Source: CAIKBL01 sp964555355 (lineage in GTDB: Bacteria > Pseudomonadota > Gammaproteobacteria > Ga0077536). Taken from it: a DNA stretch of 64,000 nt. Positions 53,018 to 62,121 of this stretch are shown piece by piece (the stretch's first letter is position 1; the number at the start of each line of letters is the position of its first letter). Made by a program: the position numbers and the translations under genes. The DNA lies in assembly GCA_964555355.1 (NCBI GenBank), contig CAZKRY010000005.1, forward strand, positions 248,001 to 312,000, read 5' to 3'. The notes below the pieces were generated by a model, which saw only the letters and a list, made by a program, of their open reading frames with translations, had not been told where the DNA came from and ran no database searches.

Positions 53018-53471
53018 CTAGAGATCGCTGAGTTTCACAAATCGATAAACATCACCCTCTGCTCGTCCGACGATCTTGCAGGGTCGATCCTGACAAAGGT
53101 CATGGCGAAATTCATCGGACATGCCACCGTCTCCCAACTGATAACTGCCAGCTTCTTTTGCATCTACTCCCGCCTCAGGCCAGAGTTCCTCCGGCTTCCA
53201 AACCGGATCGCTTTCTTAACCGTTCGGTAACGATCATCGTGGAGAAACCCACTAGCAAAACAGCTGCTCTCCCGCTCGGTTCATATTTGCCCAACTCGCA
53301 CTTTCTTTCGTCGCAAAATCGAAAAGTACCATTTCTTCGTACCTCGATCGTCTGGCCTCGCTCAGTAGACCATAAGCCGTAAGGGTGACCTCGACTCGCC
53401 ATAGGCCCGCTCGCCTCGCACGAAGTTCCGATGACCGCAAGTAGAACAGTTAGCAAAGCTCGTATGTTCAT
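53018..53471 (-). pseudogene. Small lipoprotein gene with probable frameshift
   Basis: From the ATG at 53471 (AGAGG site) the frame gives 98 residues to a stop at 53175. Residues 1-18 are a lipoprotein signal (LLTVLLAVIGTSC) and the mature part includes GLWSTERGQTIEVRRNGTF and CDERKCELGKYEP. The stop at 53175 cuts a pattern that continues in the next frame: 53215-53018 reads VWKPEELWPEAGVDAKEAG, GDGGMSDEFRHDLCQDRPC and KIVGRAEGDVYRFVKLSDL before a TAG. Joining the frames near 53190-53215 would give about 150 residues. Either a real frameshift or a one-base assembly error. Family not recognised. Confidence 0.55.
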
Positions 53472-53829
53472 CGACCTCTGGCCTGAATTAGAATCAGACG
53501 CACGCAGACGCGACGGAACCAGTGCGACAACAGTAAATTCCTGCGTGACGGACGAAAACGGCCTCGACGAGGGAATCTCTACACCCGGTAAGCCCGACTG
53601 GTGCAGCAAACAAATTGCCCAAAGCATATAACTCTAATGAAGTATCGTTTGTCACAGTGACTTACATACTATCCGGCTAAACGCGCACGCCCCAACCACA
53701 GTAATCGGGGACCCCCATTTATGCTGATTTCGAGTTCCTCGGGCAAAACGGTTTGAAGCTGTTGGCCGGATAGCAAGGCTCCTAGCTGATGGGTAAAATC
53801 TCCAAGGGGGACGCATTTTAGGAAGTTAG

Positions 53830-54054
53830 ATGACTGACATCGCAAACAGAATTACGGCGAATCCGGCCCAGTGCGGTGGACGCCCTTGCGTTCGTGGTAT
53901 GCGCATACGTGTCACTGACGTTCTCGATCTACTCGCGGCGGGTCTTACTCAGCAGCAAGTTTTAGAGGAGCTGCCCGATTTGGAAGCGCCGGATATCGCT
54001 GCTTGCCTTAAGTACGCCAGCAGCCGCCTCGATCATCCAATTCTCGCCGCGTGA
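53830..54054 (+). CDS. DUF433 antitoxin
   Basis: 74 residues. Typical DUF433: ITANPAQCGGRPCVRGMRI, then the helix-turn-helix region VTDVLDLLAAGLTQQQVLEE and DLEAPDIAACLKYASS. DUF433 proteins are antitoxins (VapB45-like) of DUF5615 partners. The stop overlaps the GTG start of the next gene by four bases, a coupling typical of toxin-antitoxin pairs. The 358 bases upstream hold no recognisable gene. Confidence 0.87.
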   Translation: MTDIANRITANPAQCGGRPCVRGMRIRVTDVLDLLAAGLTQQQVLEELPDLEAPDIAACLKYASSRLDHPILAA

Positions 54055-54392
54055 AACTCTGGGTCGACGCACAGCTTTCTCCAGCGATCGCGCGATGGTT
54101 ACGAGATTCGTTTGGCGTTGAGGCATCCGCCTTGCGGGAAGTTGGGCTACGGGATGCGGGGGATGCGGAAATCTTTGCTGCTGCTCGCCAGCATGGAGCC
54201 GTGGTGATGACAAAAGACGAGGATTTCGCCGAACTCGTCCTACGTAACCGCGCGCCGCCTCAGGTAATTTGGATCAGGTGCGGGAATACATCCAACTCCA
54301 GATTGCAAGAAATCCTAAGCAGGCAGTGGACGACTGTGGCTGCGCTTCTTAGCACCGGAGAAGCGTTAGTTGAAGTCGTCGAACGTCGGTAA
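54051..54392 (+). CDS. DUF5615 PIN-like toxin
   Basis: 113 residues, GTG start. Acidic residues sit in the PIN-like pattern: Asp6 in LWVDAQLSP, DAGDAEIF and TKDEDFAEL (about 59-67). This Mut7-C/DUF5615 fold is found almost always behind DUF433 and is thought to be an RNase (VapC45-like). The C-terminal RCGNTSNSRLQEIL also matches the family. Confidence 0.87.
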   Translation: MKLWVDAQLSPAIARWLRDSFGVEASALREVGLRDAGDAEIFAAARQHGAVVMTKDEDFAELVLRNRAPPQVIWIRCGNTSNSRLQEILSRQWTTVAALLSTGEALVEVVERR

Positions 54393-54443
54393 TCGCAAAG
54401 CTTGTGACACTCACCGAATAAAAACTAATCTGCTTTCGATAAT

Positions 54444-54455
54444 GATGGATGTCCC
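54444..54455. repeat. GATGGATGTCC short repeat, right edge of accessory patch
   Basis: GATGGATGTCCC, matching the copy at 52231-52241 in sequence and orientation. The two copies bracket the VanZ, lipoprotein and toxin-antitoxin genes. Confidence 0.65.
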
Positions 54456-54471
54456 AAACTGAAACTTCTGC

Positions 54472-54879
54472 TTACGCCGCCTTCGTCCGCGCCACGATGT
54501 ACCGGAAAAGGTCGGACTCGGACAGAATCCCGCAAAGCTCACCGCCATCGTCAACCACCGGCAGACCGCTCACCTTCAGTTGCAGCATGATTTGTGCGGC
54601 GAGTGCGACTGTCGCGGAGTCCGGGATGGTGATGGGATCCGGGGTCATGATGGTGCCGACGGTCGGCAAGCGGCTTACTTCGCCTCGATCGTTGCCAGCG
54701 GTTGCTTTGGCGGCACGGACGTCGCCTTGGCTCAAAATGCCGGCGAGTTCTGAATTGTCGACTACCGCTAAGCGTCTGATTCCCTTGCCCTGCATGATGT
54801 CATCGGCTTCCTCGATGCTGGCCGTGGGGGGCACTGAAATCACATTAGCGGTCATCCAATCGCGTACCAGATCGTTCAC
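54472..54879 (-). CDS. CBS-pair domain protein
   Basis: 135 residues, two CBS motifs: residues about 7-57 (DWMTANVISVPPTASIEEA) and about 75-130 (TIMTPDPITIPDSATVALAA, SGLPVVDDGGELCGILSESD). No output domain. Stand-alone CBS pairs bind adenosyl ligands and regulate partners. Partner unknown; convergent with the toxin gene. Confidence 0.9.
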   Translation of the reverse strand: MNDLVRDWMTANVISVPPTASIEEADDIMQGKGIRRLAVVDNSELAGILSQGDVRAAKATAGNDRGEVSRLPTVGTIMTPDPITIPDSATVALAAQIMLQLKVSGLPVVDDGGELCGILSESDLFRYIVARTKAA

Positions 54880-54967
54880 AGGGGCCTCCTAAGGCGGCGT
54901 TTGTCCGTCAGGGAGGTAGCGGCGGCTTGGGGCGAAGATTTAGCGGGACTTGCCGCTAGTACCAAAC

Positions 54968-56089
54968 ATGAATCCAACCCGCAGTTTCGCACATCCCTTA
55001 GGCCGCTTAGCCGCGGCGATTTTCATCTGCGGTATTTCCTGTCAGGCGCACGCGCAAGTCGATCTAACGCAAGCCTTCGCCGCGTATAAACAAGCGGACT
55101 ATATCTCGGCGTTACGCGACTTCGGTCGCGCCGCGGAGGAGGGTGACGCCCGCGCACAATTTGCGTTAGGTCTAATGCACGAGAACGGCGAGGGACTGAC
55201 CGCCGATCAAAGCGCGGCACTCGCCTGGTACACCAAAAGCGCGACACAAGAATACGCCGCCGCGCAATATCGCGTAGGACTCATGTATCTCAAAGGCCGC
55301 GGCACTAAGCGCGACGATCGCTTGGCCCGCGAGTGGTTCGCGCGCGCGGCGGAAAACGGCAATCAAGAAGCCGTCGCCCGTTACCGGCAATTCGCCGAAG
55401 ACGGCGATATCGAGGCGCAATACAGCTTGGCGTTGATGCATTTGCGCGGCAGCGGTGTGCCGCGCGACGCCAAAGCGGCGGCATTTTGGTTACAGCGCGC
55501 CGCTAGCCGCGGCCATCTGGCGGCAACTTTCGGTTACGCGCGAATGTTTGAAACCGGGCGCGGTGTCGCGCGCTCTTATCAAGAAGCCGCGAAATGGTAC
55601 GACCGCGCGGCGAGTCAGGGCGATGCGCGCGCGAACTTTAATCTCGCCAATCTGTATCGCTTGGGAAATGGCCTGCCGCGCGATCCGCGTGCGGCCGAGC
55701 AGTACTACACCAAAGCCGCCGAATTGGGATTTGCGCCCGCAGCCTTCAGCTTGGGGTTACTCTTTGAACGAGGTGAAAACTGGCCGAAAGATTTGGCGCG
55801 TGCCGCCCAATGGTATGAGAAAGCCGCGCGACTTGGTCACACCGATGCGCAGATCAATTTGGGCTGCTTGTATGCGGAGGGACTCGGTGTCGCGCAAGAT
55901 TTAGAAACCGCCTATGCCTGGTTCTATACCGCGCAGCAGTTCGATCATCCGCAAGCGACAGATAACTTGAGTTACGTCACCGTGCATCTCGATGAAGAAG
56001 CGGTCGCCGCCGCGCAGGCGCGGGGTTTTGCGTTGCTGGAAGAAATTCAGGCGGGCCTAAACGTCGCCACCGCAAGTGCCAGTCGTTAA
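54968..56089 (+). CDS. Secreted Sel1-repeat (TPR-like) protein
   Basis: 373 residues from the ATG at 54968 (a TTG at 54950 is possible). Signal peptide cleaved after AHAQ. About eight Sel1 repeats follow, each with the A-x-x-G-x-x-x-A-Q-x-x-L-G-x-x-Y pattern and G-x-G-V/L-x-x-D-x-x-x-A-x-x-W-Y/F, for example AQFALGLMHENGEGLTADQS. Such proteins scaffold periplasmic or outer-membrane complexes. Its last four bases overlap the end of the convergent ubiA gene. Confidence 0.87.
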   Translation: MNPTRSFAHPLGRLAAAIFICGISCQAHAQVDLTQAFAAYKQADYISALRDFGRAAEEGDARAQFALGLMHENGEGLTADQSAALAWYTKSATQEYAAAQYRVGLMYLKGRGTKRDDRLAREWFARAAENGNQEAVARYRQFAEDGDIEAQYSLALMHLRGSGVPRDAKAAAFWLQRAASRGHLAATFGYARMFETGRGVARSYQEAAKWYDRAASQGDARANFNLANLYRLGNGLPRDPRAAEQYYTKAAELGFAPAAFSLGLLFERGENWPKDLARAAQWYEKAARLGHTDAQINLGCLYAEGLGVAQDLETAYAWFYTAQQFDHPQATDNLSYVTVHLDEEAVAAAQARGFALLEEIQAGLNVATASASR

Positions 56090-57000
56090 TGCCAATAACT
56101 CACGACGACCCCTACAAACACCAGCATGCCAAACCAATTGTTGTTCATGAACGCGGCAAAGCACTGCGCCGGATCGCGTTTGCGTATCAAGTATTGCTGG
56201 TACATAAAACACCCGGCGCCTATTCCAAGGCTCACGTAGTAGGGCCAACGAAGCTTTGCCTGCAAGCCAATGAGCATCAAATTCAACAACAGGCAGGCTT
56301 GAAAGAACGCGATCACCAGTCGATCGGCCTCGCCAAACAAGATCGCGGTTGATTTGATACCCACGCGTAGATCGTCCTCGCGATCGACCATCGCGTATTC
56401 CGTGTCGTATACCAACGCCCACAGGATCACGGCGCAAAACATCAGCCAAGCAAGCGGCGGCAGTTCGAACGTCGCGGCCGTAAACGCCATCGGCACCGCC
56501 CAGCCGAATGCCGCGCCTAAATATACCTGCGGGAGATAAGTGTGGCGTTTCATGAAGGGATAGATCACCGCGAGTCCGACGGCCGCGAAGGAGAGCGCAA
56601 TCGTCAGGCGATTCATCGTCAGCACCAACAGACCAGACAGCGCAACCAACGCGACAAACAGCCGCAGGGCTTCGGTTTCGGTGACGGCGCCGGTCGCAAG
56701 CGGCCGCTGGCGCGTGCGCACCACCTGGCCATCGAAGGCACGATCGGCGAAATCATTGATCACGCAGCCTGCCGAGCGCATCAACACCGTGCCCACCAAA
56801 AATACGCTTAAGACAAACGGATCGGGAATGCCGCCGGAGGCAATCCACAGCGCCCATAACATCGGCCACAACAACAAGAGAATGCCGATGGGCTTATGCA
56901 AGCGCATGAGCTTGTAGTAGTCAGTCCAGCGTTCGCGCGGCGTTTTGCTGCGTACTGGGCGCACGCGTGTACGTCGTGCTTGGGTGCGAGTCGGCGTCAT
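56086..57000 (-). CDS. ubiA: 4-hydroxybenzoate polyprenyltransferase
   Basis: 304 residues with about eight membrane segments. Both prenyl-diphosphate motifs are present: NDFADRAFD (NDxxD type, about 82-90) and DTEYAMVDREDD (about 200-211). It attaches the polyprenyl chain in ubiquinone synthesis. The start overlaps the recG stop by four bases, so it is the last gene of the spoT-ridA-recG-ubiA run. The basic N-terminal tail (about 1-25) is longer than in E. coli UbiA. Confidence 0.93.
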   Translation of the reverse strand: MTPTRTQARRTRVRPVRSKTPRERWTDYYKLMRLHKPIGILLLLWPMLWALWIASGGIPDPFVLSVFLVGTVLMRSAGCVINDFADRAFDGQVVRTRQRPLATGAVTETEALRLFVALVALSGLLVLTMNRLTIALSFAAVGLAVIYPFMKRHTYLPQVYLGAAFGWAVPMAFTAATFELPPLAWLMFCAVILWALVYDTEYAMVDREDDLRVGIKSTAILFGEADRLVIAFFQACLLLNLMLIGLQAKLRWPYYVSLGIGAGCFMYQQYLIRKRDPAQCFAAFMNNNWFGMLVFVGVVVSYWH

Positions 57001-59108
57001 ACCTTGGCGTAGTCCAAACGATTCGCCGTCCAGCGACGGATTAAACGATCCGTGAGATCAGGGGCTTCTTTTAACAAGCGATCCGCGAGTAAACGCACCG
57101 CCGGCAACAACGGTCGATCGCGGCTGATATCCGCGATTTTGAATGCCGCGGCGCCGGTTTGGCGTGTGCCCAAGACTTCGCCCGGGCCGCGGAGTTCGAG
57201 ATCGCGCTCGGCAATTTCAAAGCCATCCGTCGTGTCGCGCATGGTCTGCAGTCGCGCGCGGGCGATCTCGCCGAGCGGCGCCTTGTACAGCAACACACAA
57301 ACGGAGTGCTCGGTACCGCGACCGACGCGCCCGCGGAGTTGGTGCAGTTGGGCAAGGCCTAAGCGTTCGGCGTTTTCGATAATCATCAAGCTCGCATTCG
57401 GTACATCAACGCCCACTTCGATGACGGTGGTCGCGACCAACAGATCGAGATTATGTGCGCGAAACGCGCGCATGATCACATTCTTCTCGGTGTCTTTCAG
57501 GCGCCCATGGACGAGACCAATCCGCAGATGTGGGAACGCCGCCGTCAATTGCTCGGCGGTATCGGTCGCGGCTTGGGAGTCTAGATGTTCCGATTCTTCA
57601 ATCAACGGGCACACCCAATAGGCTTGTTTGCCTTCGCCGCAGGCGCGGCTGATCCGCTCGATGATCTCGTCACGCCGATTATCCCCCAGCACGGTGGTTT
57701 TGACTGGCACTCGATTGGGCGGCAATTCATCAAGCACGGAGACATCTAGATCGGCATACGCCGTCATCGCGAGCGTGCGCGGGATTGGCGTCGCCGTCAT
57801 GATGAGTTGATGTGGGCGCAACGCGCCGTTCGCACCTTTCTCAAGTAATGCCAAGCGTTGATCGACGCCAAACCGATGTTGTTCGTCCACAATCACCAAG
57901 CCTAGCCGCGCGAACTTAATGTCGCTTTGAAAAAGCGCATGGGTGCCCACCACCATGCGTGGCGTGTTTTCAAGTAACGCCGTTTGATGACGCCGCCGGA
58001 CGGCGGCGGTGACTTTGCCGGTGATCCCGAGGACTTCAATGCCGGTGTCATTGAACCAGCACGACAACGTATTGAGATGTTGTTCGGCCAGTAACTCGGT
58101 TGGGGCCATCAACGCCACCTGAAAGCCGCTGCTTAACGCGCGAGTCGCGGCGAGCGCGGCGACCGCTGTCTTGCCCGCCCCGACGTCGCCTTGCAGGAGA
58201 CGCAGCATCGGTGTCGCCTGCGAGAGATCGCGGTCGATTTCCGCGACCACCCGTTGTTGCGCGCGGGTTAACGTAAAACCGAAGCGCGTGGTTAAGGCTT
58301 GGCGCAACGGCGCGGCGGGCGAAAATTTAGGCGCACGGTGACGGCGCGTAGTCTGCCGTAAGCGGCGCAAGCTGAGTTGGTGCGCGAGTAACTCTTCAAT
58401 CGCCAATCTGATCTGCGCCGGATGTGTGCCTTCCCATAAGGTTTCGACCACCGTCACCGGTGGCGGCCGATGCACAAAGCACAACGCGTCATATAACTTT
58501 GGCAACTTCGGCAACTGCGCTGCTTGCGCGAGGTGGGTTTCAAGCAAGGCATCGTCATCCTGCGCGTCGGCCAACACTTGCAATGCCTGCGATGTCAGTT
58601 TGCGCAACGAGAGTTGGTGCAAACCTTCCGTGGTTGGATAGATGGGCGTGAGCGCTTGTTCTATTGGGGTGGTATCCAGTCCCTCCAGAAAGCGGCACTC
58701 CGGGTGCACCATTTCGAGCGTCTGCGGCCCGTTACGCACTTCGCCAAAACAACGCACGCGCCGTCCGGAAGACAGTCGCAGTTGTTGCTCACGATTGAAA
58801 TAAAAAAAACGCAGATTGATTTCGCCGCTGTCGTCCGCTAGCCGCACGAGCAAAGATCGGCGCCGCCCGAATTGCAGCTGGCTGTTAAGTACGGTGCCTT
58901 CGACGACGATCTCCATCCGCGGACGCGCGAGCGCCAGCGGCGTCAGGCGCGTGCGATCCTGATAGCGCAGCGGTAGGTGGAACACCATGTCACGGACGGT
59001 GGTAATCGCAAGTTTGGTGAGACGCTCGGCGATCCGCGGGCCGACACCGGTGAGCCCCGTAATCGGCGCGTCGAGCGTCAACCGCGCCGCCACGCCCAAG
59101 CAGCTCAA
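56997..59108 (-). CDS. recG: ATP-dependent DNA helicase RecG
   Basis: 703 residues, full length for RecG. N-terminal wedge/OB domain (about 1-240), Walker A LLQGDVGAGKTAV (about 300-312), DEQHRFG box, and helicase C-terminal motifs with ATTVIEVGVDVPNAS and QLRGRVGRG. Reverses stalled replication forks and branch-migrates junctions. Overlaps ridA (upstream) and ubiA (downstream) by four bases on each side. Confidence 0.96.
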   Translation of the reverse strand: MSCLGVAARLTLDAPITGLTGVGPRIAERLTKLAITTVRDMVFHLPLRYQDRTRLTPLALARPRMEIVVEGTVLNSQLQFGRRRSLLVRLADDSGEINLRFFYFNREQQLRLSSGRRVRCFGEVRNGPQTLEMVHPECRFLEGLDTTPIEQALTPIYPTTEGLHQLSLRKLTSQALQVLADAQDDDALLETHLAQAAQLPKLPKLYDALCFVHRPPPVTVVETLWEGTHPAQIRLAIEELLAHQLSLRRLRQTTRRHRAPKFSPAAPLRQALTTRFGFTLTRAQQRVVAEIDRDLSQATPMLRLLQGDVGAGKTAVAALAATRALSSGFQVALMAPTELLAEQHLNTLSCWFNDTGIEVLGITGKVTAAVRRRHQTALLENTPRMVVGTHALFQSDIKFARLGLVIVDEQHRFGVDQRLALLEKGANGALRPHQLIMTATPIPRTLAMTAYADLDVSVLDELPPNRVPVKTTVLGDNRRDEIIERISRACGEGKQAYWVCPLIEESEHLDSQAATDTAEQLTAAFPHLRIGLVHGRLKDTEKNVIMRAFRAHNLDLLVATTVIEVGVDVPNASLMIIENAERLGLAQLHQLRGRVGRGTEHSVCVLLYKAPLGEIARARLQTMRDTTDGFEIAERDLELRGPGEVLGTRQTGAAAFKIADISRDRPLLPAVRLLADRLLKEAPDLTDRLIRRWTANRLDYAKV

Positions 59109-59485
59109 CGCGCCAAAATGGCGTCGACTTCAACCAGCGCGCCGCGCGGGAGCGCCGCCACCTGCACGGTGGCGCGGGCCGGGTAGGGCGCTTGGAAGTA
59201 TTGCGCCATGACTTCATTCACGACTGGAAAGTGCTGCAAGTCCGTGAGATACACCGTGAGTTTGGTGGCATCGTTTAACGTCACACCGGCGGCGGCCGCT
59301 ACGGCCTGCAGATTCTCAAACACTTGCACGACCTGTTCGCGAATGTCTTGACTGACGATTTGCATCGTCGTCGGTGACAGCGGGATCTGACCAGACAAAA
59401 ACACCCACGCGCCGGCGGTAGTCGCTTGTGAATAGGCGCCAATGGCCTGGGGCGCATTCGGCGTCTCAATGGCTGTTTTCGGCAT
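59105..59485 (-). CDS. ridA: RidA, enamine/imine deaminase
   Basis: 126 residues. Housekeeping RidA: GAYSQATTAGAWVFLSGQIP, NLQAVAAAAG, YFQAPYPARATVQVAALPRG with the conserved substrate-binding Arg, and the final VEVDAILAR. It hydrolyses reactive 2-aminoacrylate from PLP enzymes. It lies 11 bases after spoT and overlaps recG by four, a spot where ridA is often seen in Gammaproteobacteria. Confidence 0.94.
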   Translation of the reverse strand: MPKTAIETPNAPQAIGAYSQATTAGAWVFLSGQIPLSPTTMQIVSQDIREQVVQVFENLQAVAAAAGVTLNDATKLTVYLTDLQHFPVVNEVMAQYFQAPYPARATVQVAALPRGALVEVDAILAR

Positions 59486-59496
59486 GATTCATCTCT

Positions 59497-61692
59497 CTAG
59501 GTTTTTTTGCGCTGGATGCGCACCACGGTTTGCACCGGCCGCATGGCGCGCATGACATCGGCTAAATGTTTGCGATCGCGCACGGTGACCACCATGCGGA
59601 TATTGGAATTGCGCGCATTGCGATCGCTGATTTCCACTTCTTCGATGTTAGCGGCGGCGTTGGCAATTGCGGCTGCAATGGTCGCCAAAACCCCGCGTTT
59701 GTTGATGACATCCAGCGAGAGTTCGACATTGAATTCGCGCTCGATATGCGGCGCCCATTGCACGTCCACCCATTTATCCGGCGCACTGCGGTACTCCGCG
59801 ACATTCGGGCAACCCGGTTGGTGCACCACGAGGCCGCGGCCGGCGGTGAGAAAGCCGATGATGGAATCCCCCGGGATCGGATAACAGCATTTTGGAAAGC
59901 TGACCACCATGCCTTCCGTACCATGAATCAACAGCGGTGCCGCCGTGTCACCCGTCTCCTGACGGCGACGGCGCTTGTTATTGAACTCCATATCGGCCGG
60001 TTGATCTTGCGCGAGCGCGCGGGCCACGAGTGGGGCAAGTCGAGTCCCCAGCCCAATCTCGGTATAGAGTCTTTCGAGTCCGTCCAACTTGAAATTATTG
60101 AGTACCGTTTCCAACCGTTTGGGATCGATTCGGTCAAGCGACAGTTCGATCGTTGCTAATTCGCGCTCCAGCATCCGTTTGCCAAGCGTGAGCGCCTCAT
60201 CGGCCTGTAGATTCTTCAAGTAATGCCGGATGGTGGCACGGGCCTTGCCGGTTACCACAAAGTTGAGCCACGAGGGATTCGGGCGCGCGCCCGGCGCAGT
60301 GACGATTTCGACCGTCGAGCCGGTCTCAAGCGACGTACGCAACGGCGCGAGTCGCCGGTTAATACGGCAGGCCACGCAGTTATTCCCGAGGTCCGTATGA
60401 ATGGCGTACGCGAAATCAACCGCCGTCGCGCCGCGCGGTAGGGTCATGATTTCGCCCTTCGGCGTGAATACGTAGACCTCATCCGGGAAGAGATCGATTT
60501 TGACGTTCTCGAGAAACTCTTGCGAATTACCCGCCTGTTGCTGCATCTCCAAAATACCGCGCAGCCATTCACGGGCGCGTTTCTGCGCACTTTTCGCCGC
60601 GCCTTCACCGGTTTTATAGAGCCAATGTGCCGCGATCCCGGCTTCCGCCACTTGGTCCATTTCGCTCGTTCTAATTTGCACTTCTAGCGGCACGCCGTAG
60701 GGACCGAACAGTACGGTGTGCAGCGATTGATAACCGTTGGCCTTGGGGATCGCGATGTAATCTTTGAATTTGCCCGGCACCGGTTTGTACAAGTTATGCA
60801 AGATCCCGAGCGTGCGATAACAATTGTCGACGCTGTCCACAATCACCCGAAACGCGTACACATCGTGCACATCCGCAAAGCGCAAATGTTTTTCGCGCAT
60901 TTTTTTGTAGATGCTGTAGAGATGTTTCTCGCGCCCGATAACCTGCGCGAGTAGCCGCTCTTGGCGGAGATGGCGTTTGATGCGGTCTTTGATCTTATCG
61001 ACGATTTCTTTGCGATTGCCGCGGATGCGCTGCATCTCGCGCTTGATGACGCGTTGGCGTAGCGGAAACAGCGCGGCGAAACCGAGCTCTTCAAGCTCGA
61101 GCCGGATAGTGTTGATGCCGAGCCGCTGCGCGATCGGCGCATAGATTTCGAGCGTCTCGCGCGCGATCCGTCGGCGCTTCGCCGGCGCCAGGGCTTCCAA
61201 GGTGCGCATGTTGTGCAGCCGATCGGCAAGCTTGACCAGGATGACGCGGATATCCGCCGCCATTGCCATCAGCATGCGCTGAAAATTACGCGCTTGGGCT
61301 TCCGCGTGGGATTCGAACTCGATCTGCGTCAGTTTGGAGAGACCATCGACAATTGCCGCGACTTCGCCGCCAAATTCCTGCGAGATTTTTTCTTTGCCGA
61401 TCTGCGTGTCTTCGATGACATCGTGCAAGAGCGCCGCGATCAGCGTCTCGTGATCCATGTGCATGTCAGCCAGGATCGACGTCACCTCTAGCGGGTGATG
61501 AATGTAGGGTTCGCCCGATTTGCGAATTTGCCCGGCGTGGGCGGCCGCGCCAAATTCGTAGGCGCGGCGGAGTTCAGCGAGTTGCGAGGAATCGAGATAC
61601 GTGCGCGCTTGCCGGCACAGTTCGTCGATATTGGAGGCTTCAGCCGTGGCCAGCACGCGTGACTCGCCGAGGTTGCAGAGCGTGGCGGGCAT
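59497..61692 (-). CDS. spoT: Bifunctional (p)ppGpp synthetase/hydrolase
   Basis: 731 residues. HD hydrolase domain with HHPLEVTSIL and LLHDVIEDT (about 66-95), synthetase domain with KDYIAIPKANGYQSLHT and EVQIRTSEMDQVAEAGIAAHW (about 320-350), TGS domain with ATAVDFAYAIHTDLG (about 405-420) and a C-terminal ACT domain. The intact HD residues and KFKD synthetase loop argue for both activities. Central stringent-response enzyme, after rpoZ in the standard order. Confidence 0.96.
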   Translation of the reverse strand: MPATLCNLGESRVLATAEASNIDELCRQARTYLDSSQLAELRRAYEFGAAAHAGQIRKSGEPYIHHPLEVTSILADMHMDHETLIAALLHDVIEDTQIGKEKISQEFGGEVAAIVDGLSKLTQIEFESHAEAQARNFQRMLMAMAADIRVILVKLADRLHNMRTLEALAPAKRRRIARETLEIYAPIAQRLGINTIRLELEELGFAALFPLRQRVIKREMQRIRGNRKEIVDKIKDRIKRHLRQERLLAQVIGREKHLYSIYKKMREKHLRFADVHDVYAFRVIVDSVDNCYRTLGILHNLYKPVPGKFKDYIAIPKANGYQSLHTVLFGPYGVPLEVQIRTSEMDQVAEAGIAAHWLYKTGEGAAKSAQKRAREWLRGILEMQQQAGNSQEFLENVKIDLFPDEVYVFTPKGEIMTLPRGATAVDFAYAIHTDLGNNCVACRINRRLAPLRTSLETGSTVEIVTAPGARPNPSWLNFVVTGKARATIRHYLKNLQADEALTLGKRMLERELATIELSLDRIDPKRLETVLNNFKLDGLERLYTEIGLGTRLAPLVARALAQDQPADMEFNNKRRRRQETGDTAAPLLIHGTEGMVVSFPKCCYPIPGDSIIGFLTAGRGLVVHQPGCPNVAEYRSAPDKWVDVQWAPHIEREFNVELSLDVINKRGVLATIAAAIANAAANIEEVEISDRNARNSNIRMVVTVRDRKHLADVMRAMRPVQTVVRIQRKKT

Positions 61693-61725
61693 GCCCGCCG
61701 CGGCAGGCAGGTCCCGTGAACAAGT

Positions 61726-62007
61726 TTAGGGGTACTCGGGCGGCGGGGTCGGTTCGGCCAGGAATTCCGCCGCTAGTTCGAATTCTTCCGCGGCACGTTG
61801 CTTGGCTTCAAGCTCATCCAAGATTGCCTTGTTGATGACCCCGGCCGCGATTTCGCGCAACGCGATGACAGTGGGTTTATCGCCGTCCTCGGGCACCAAT
61901 GGGGTCGTGCCACGGGCGATCTGGCGGGCGCGGCGGCTGGCTGCGACCACAAGATCAAAGCGGTTATCGACGAACGGGAGACAGTCTTCTACGGTGATAC
62001 GGGCCAT
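61726..62007 (-). CDS. rpoZ: RNA polymerase omega subunit
   Basis: 93 residues from the ATG at 62007, giving the canonical MARITVEDCLPFVDNRFDLV; a frame to 62025 would add six. RARQIARG and KPTVIALREIAAG follow the family exactly. The Pro-rich tail EPTPPPEYP is typical. It sits between gmk and spoT as in most Gammaproteobacteria. Confidence 0.95.
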   Translation of the reverse strand: MARITVEDCLPFVDNRFDLVVAASRRARQIARGTTPLVPEDGDKPTVIALREIAAGVINKAILDELEAKQRAAEEFELAAEFLAEPTPPPEYP

Positions 62008-62121
62008 GCGGGAAAATCCTGACACTTAAACGGGCAATGGGGGCTAAGGATAACAGAGCCGGCAGGGCCGGTGCTACGCGCAAAGCGGCCGGCTCGCGGC
62101 GCTCTTGCCGATCAAATGGGC

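Noticed and set aside
53431..53631. 66-residue plus-strand frame opposite the lipoprotein
   Set aside because: Overlaps the lipoprotein start and signal on the other strand and has no recognisable features.
62057..62098. Terminator between gmk and rpoZ
   Set aside because: GAGCCGG and CCGGCTC can pair but no T-run follows on either strand.
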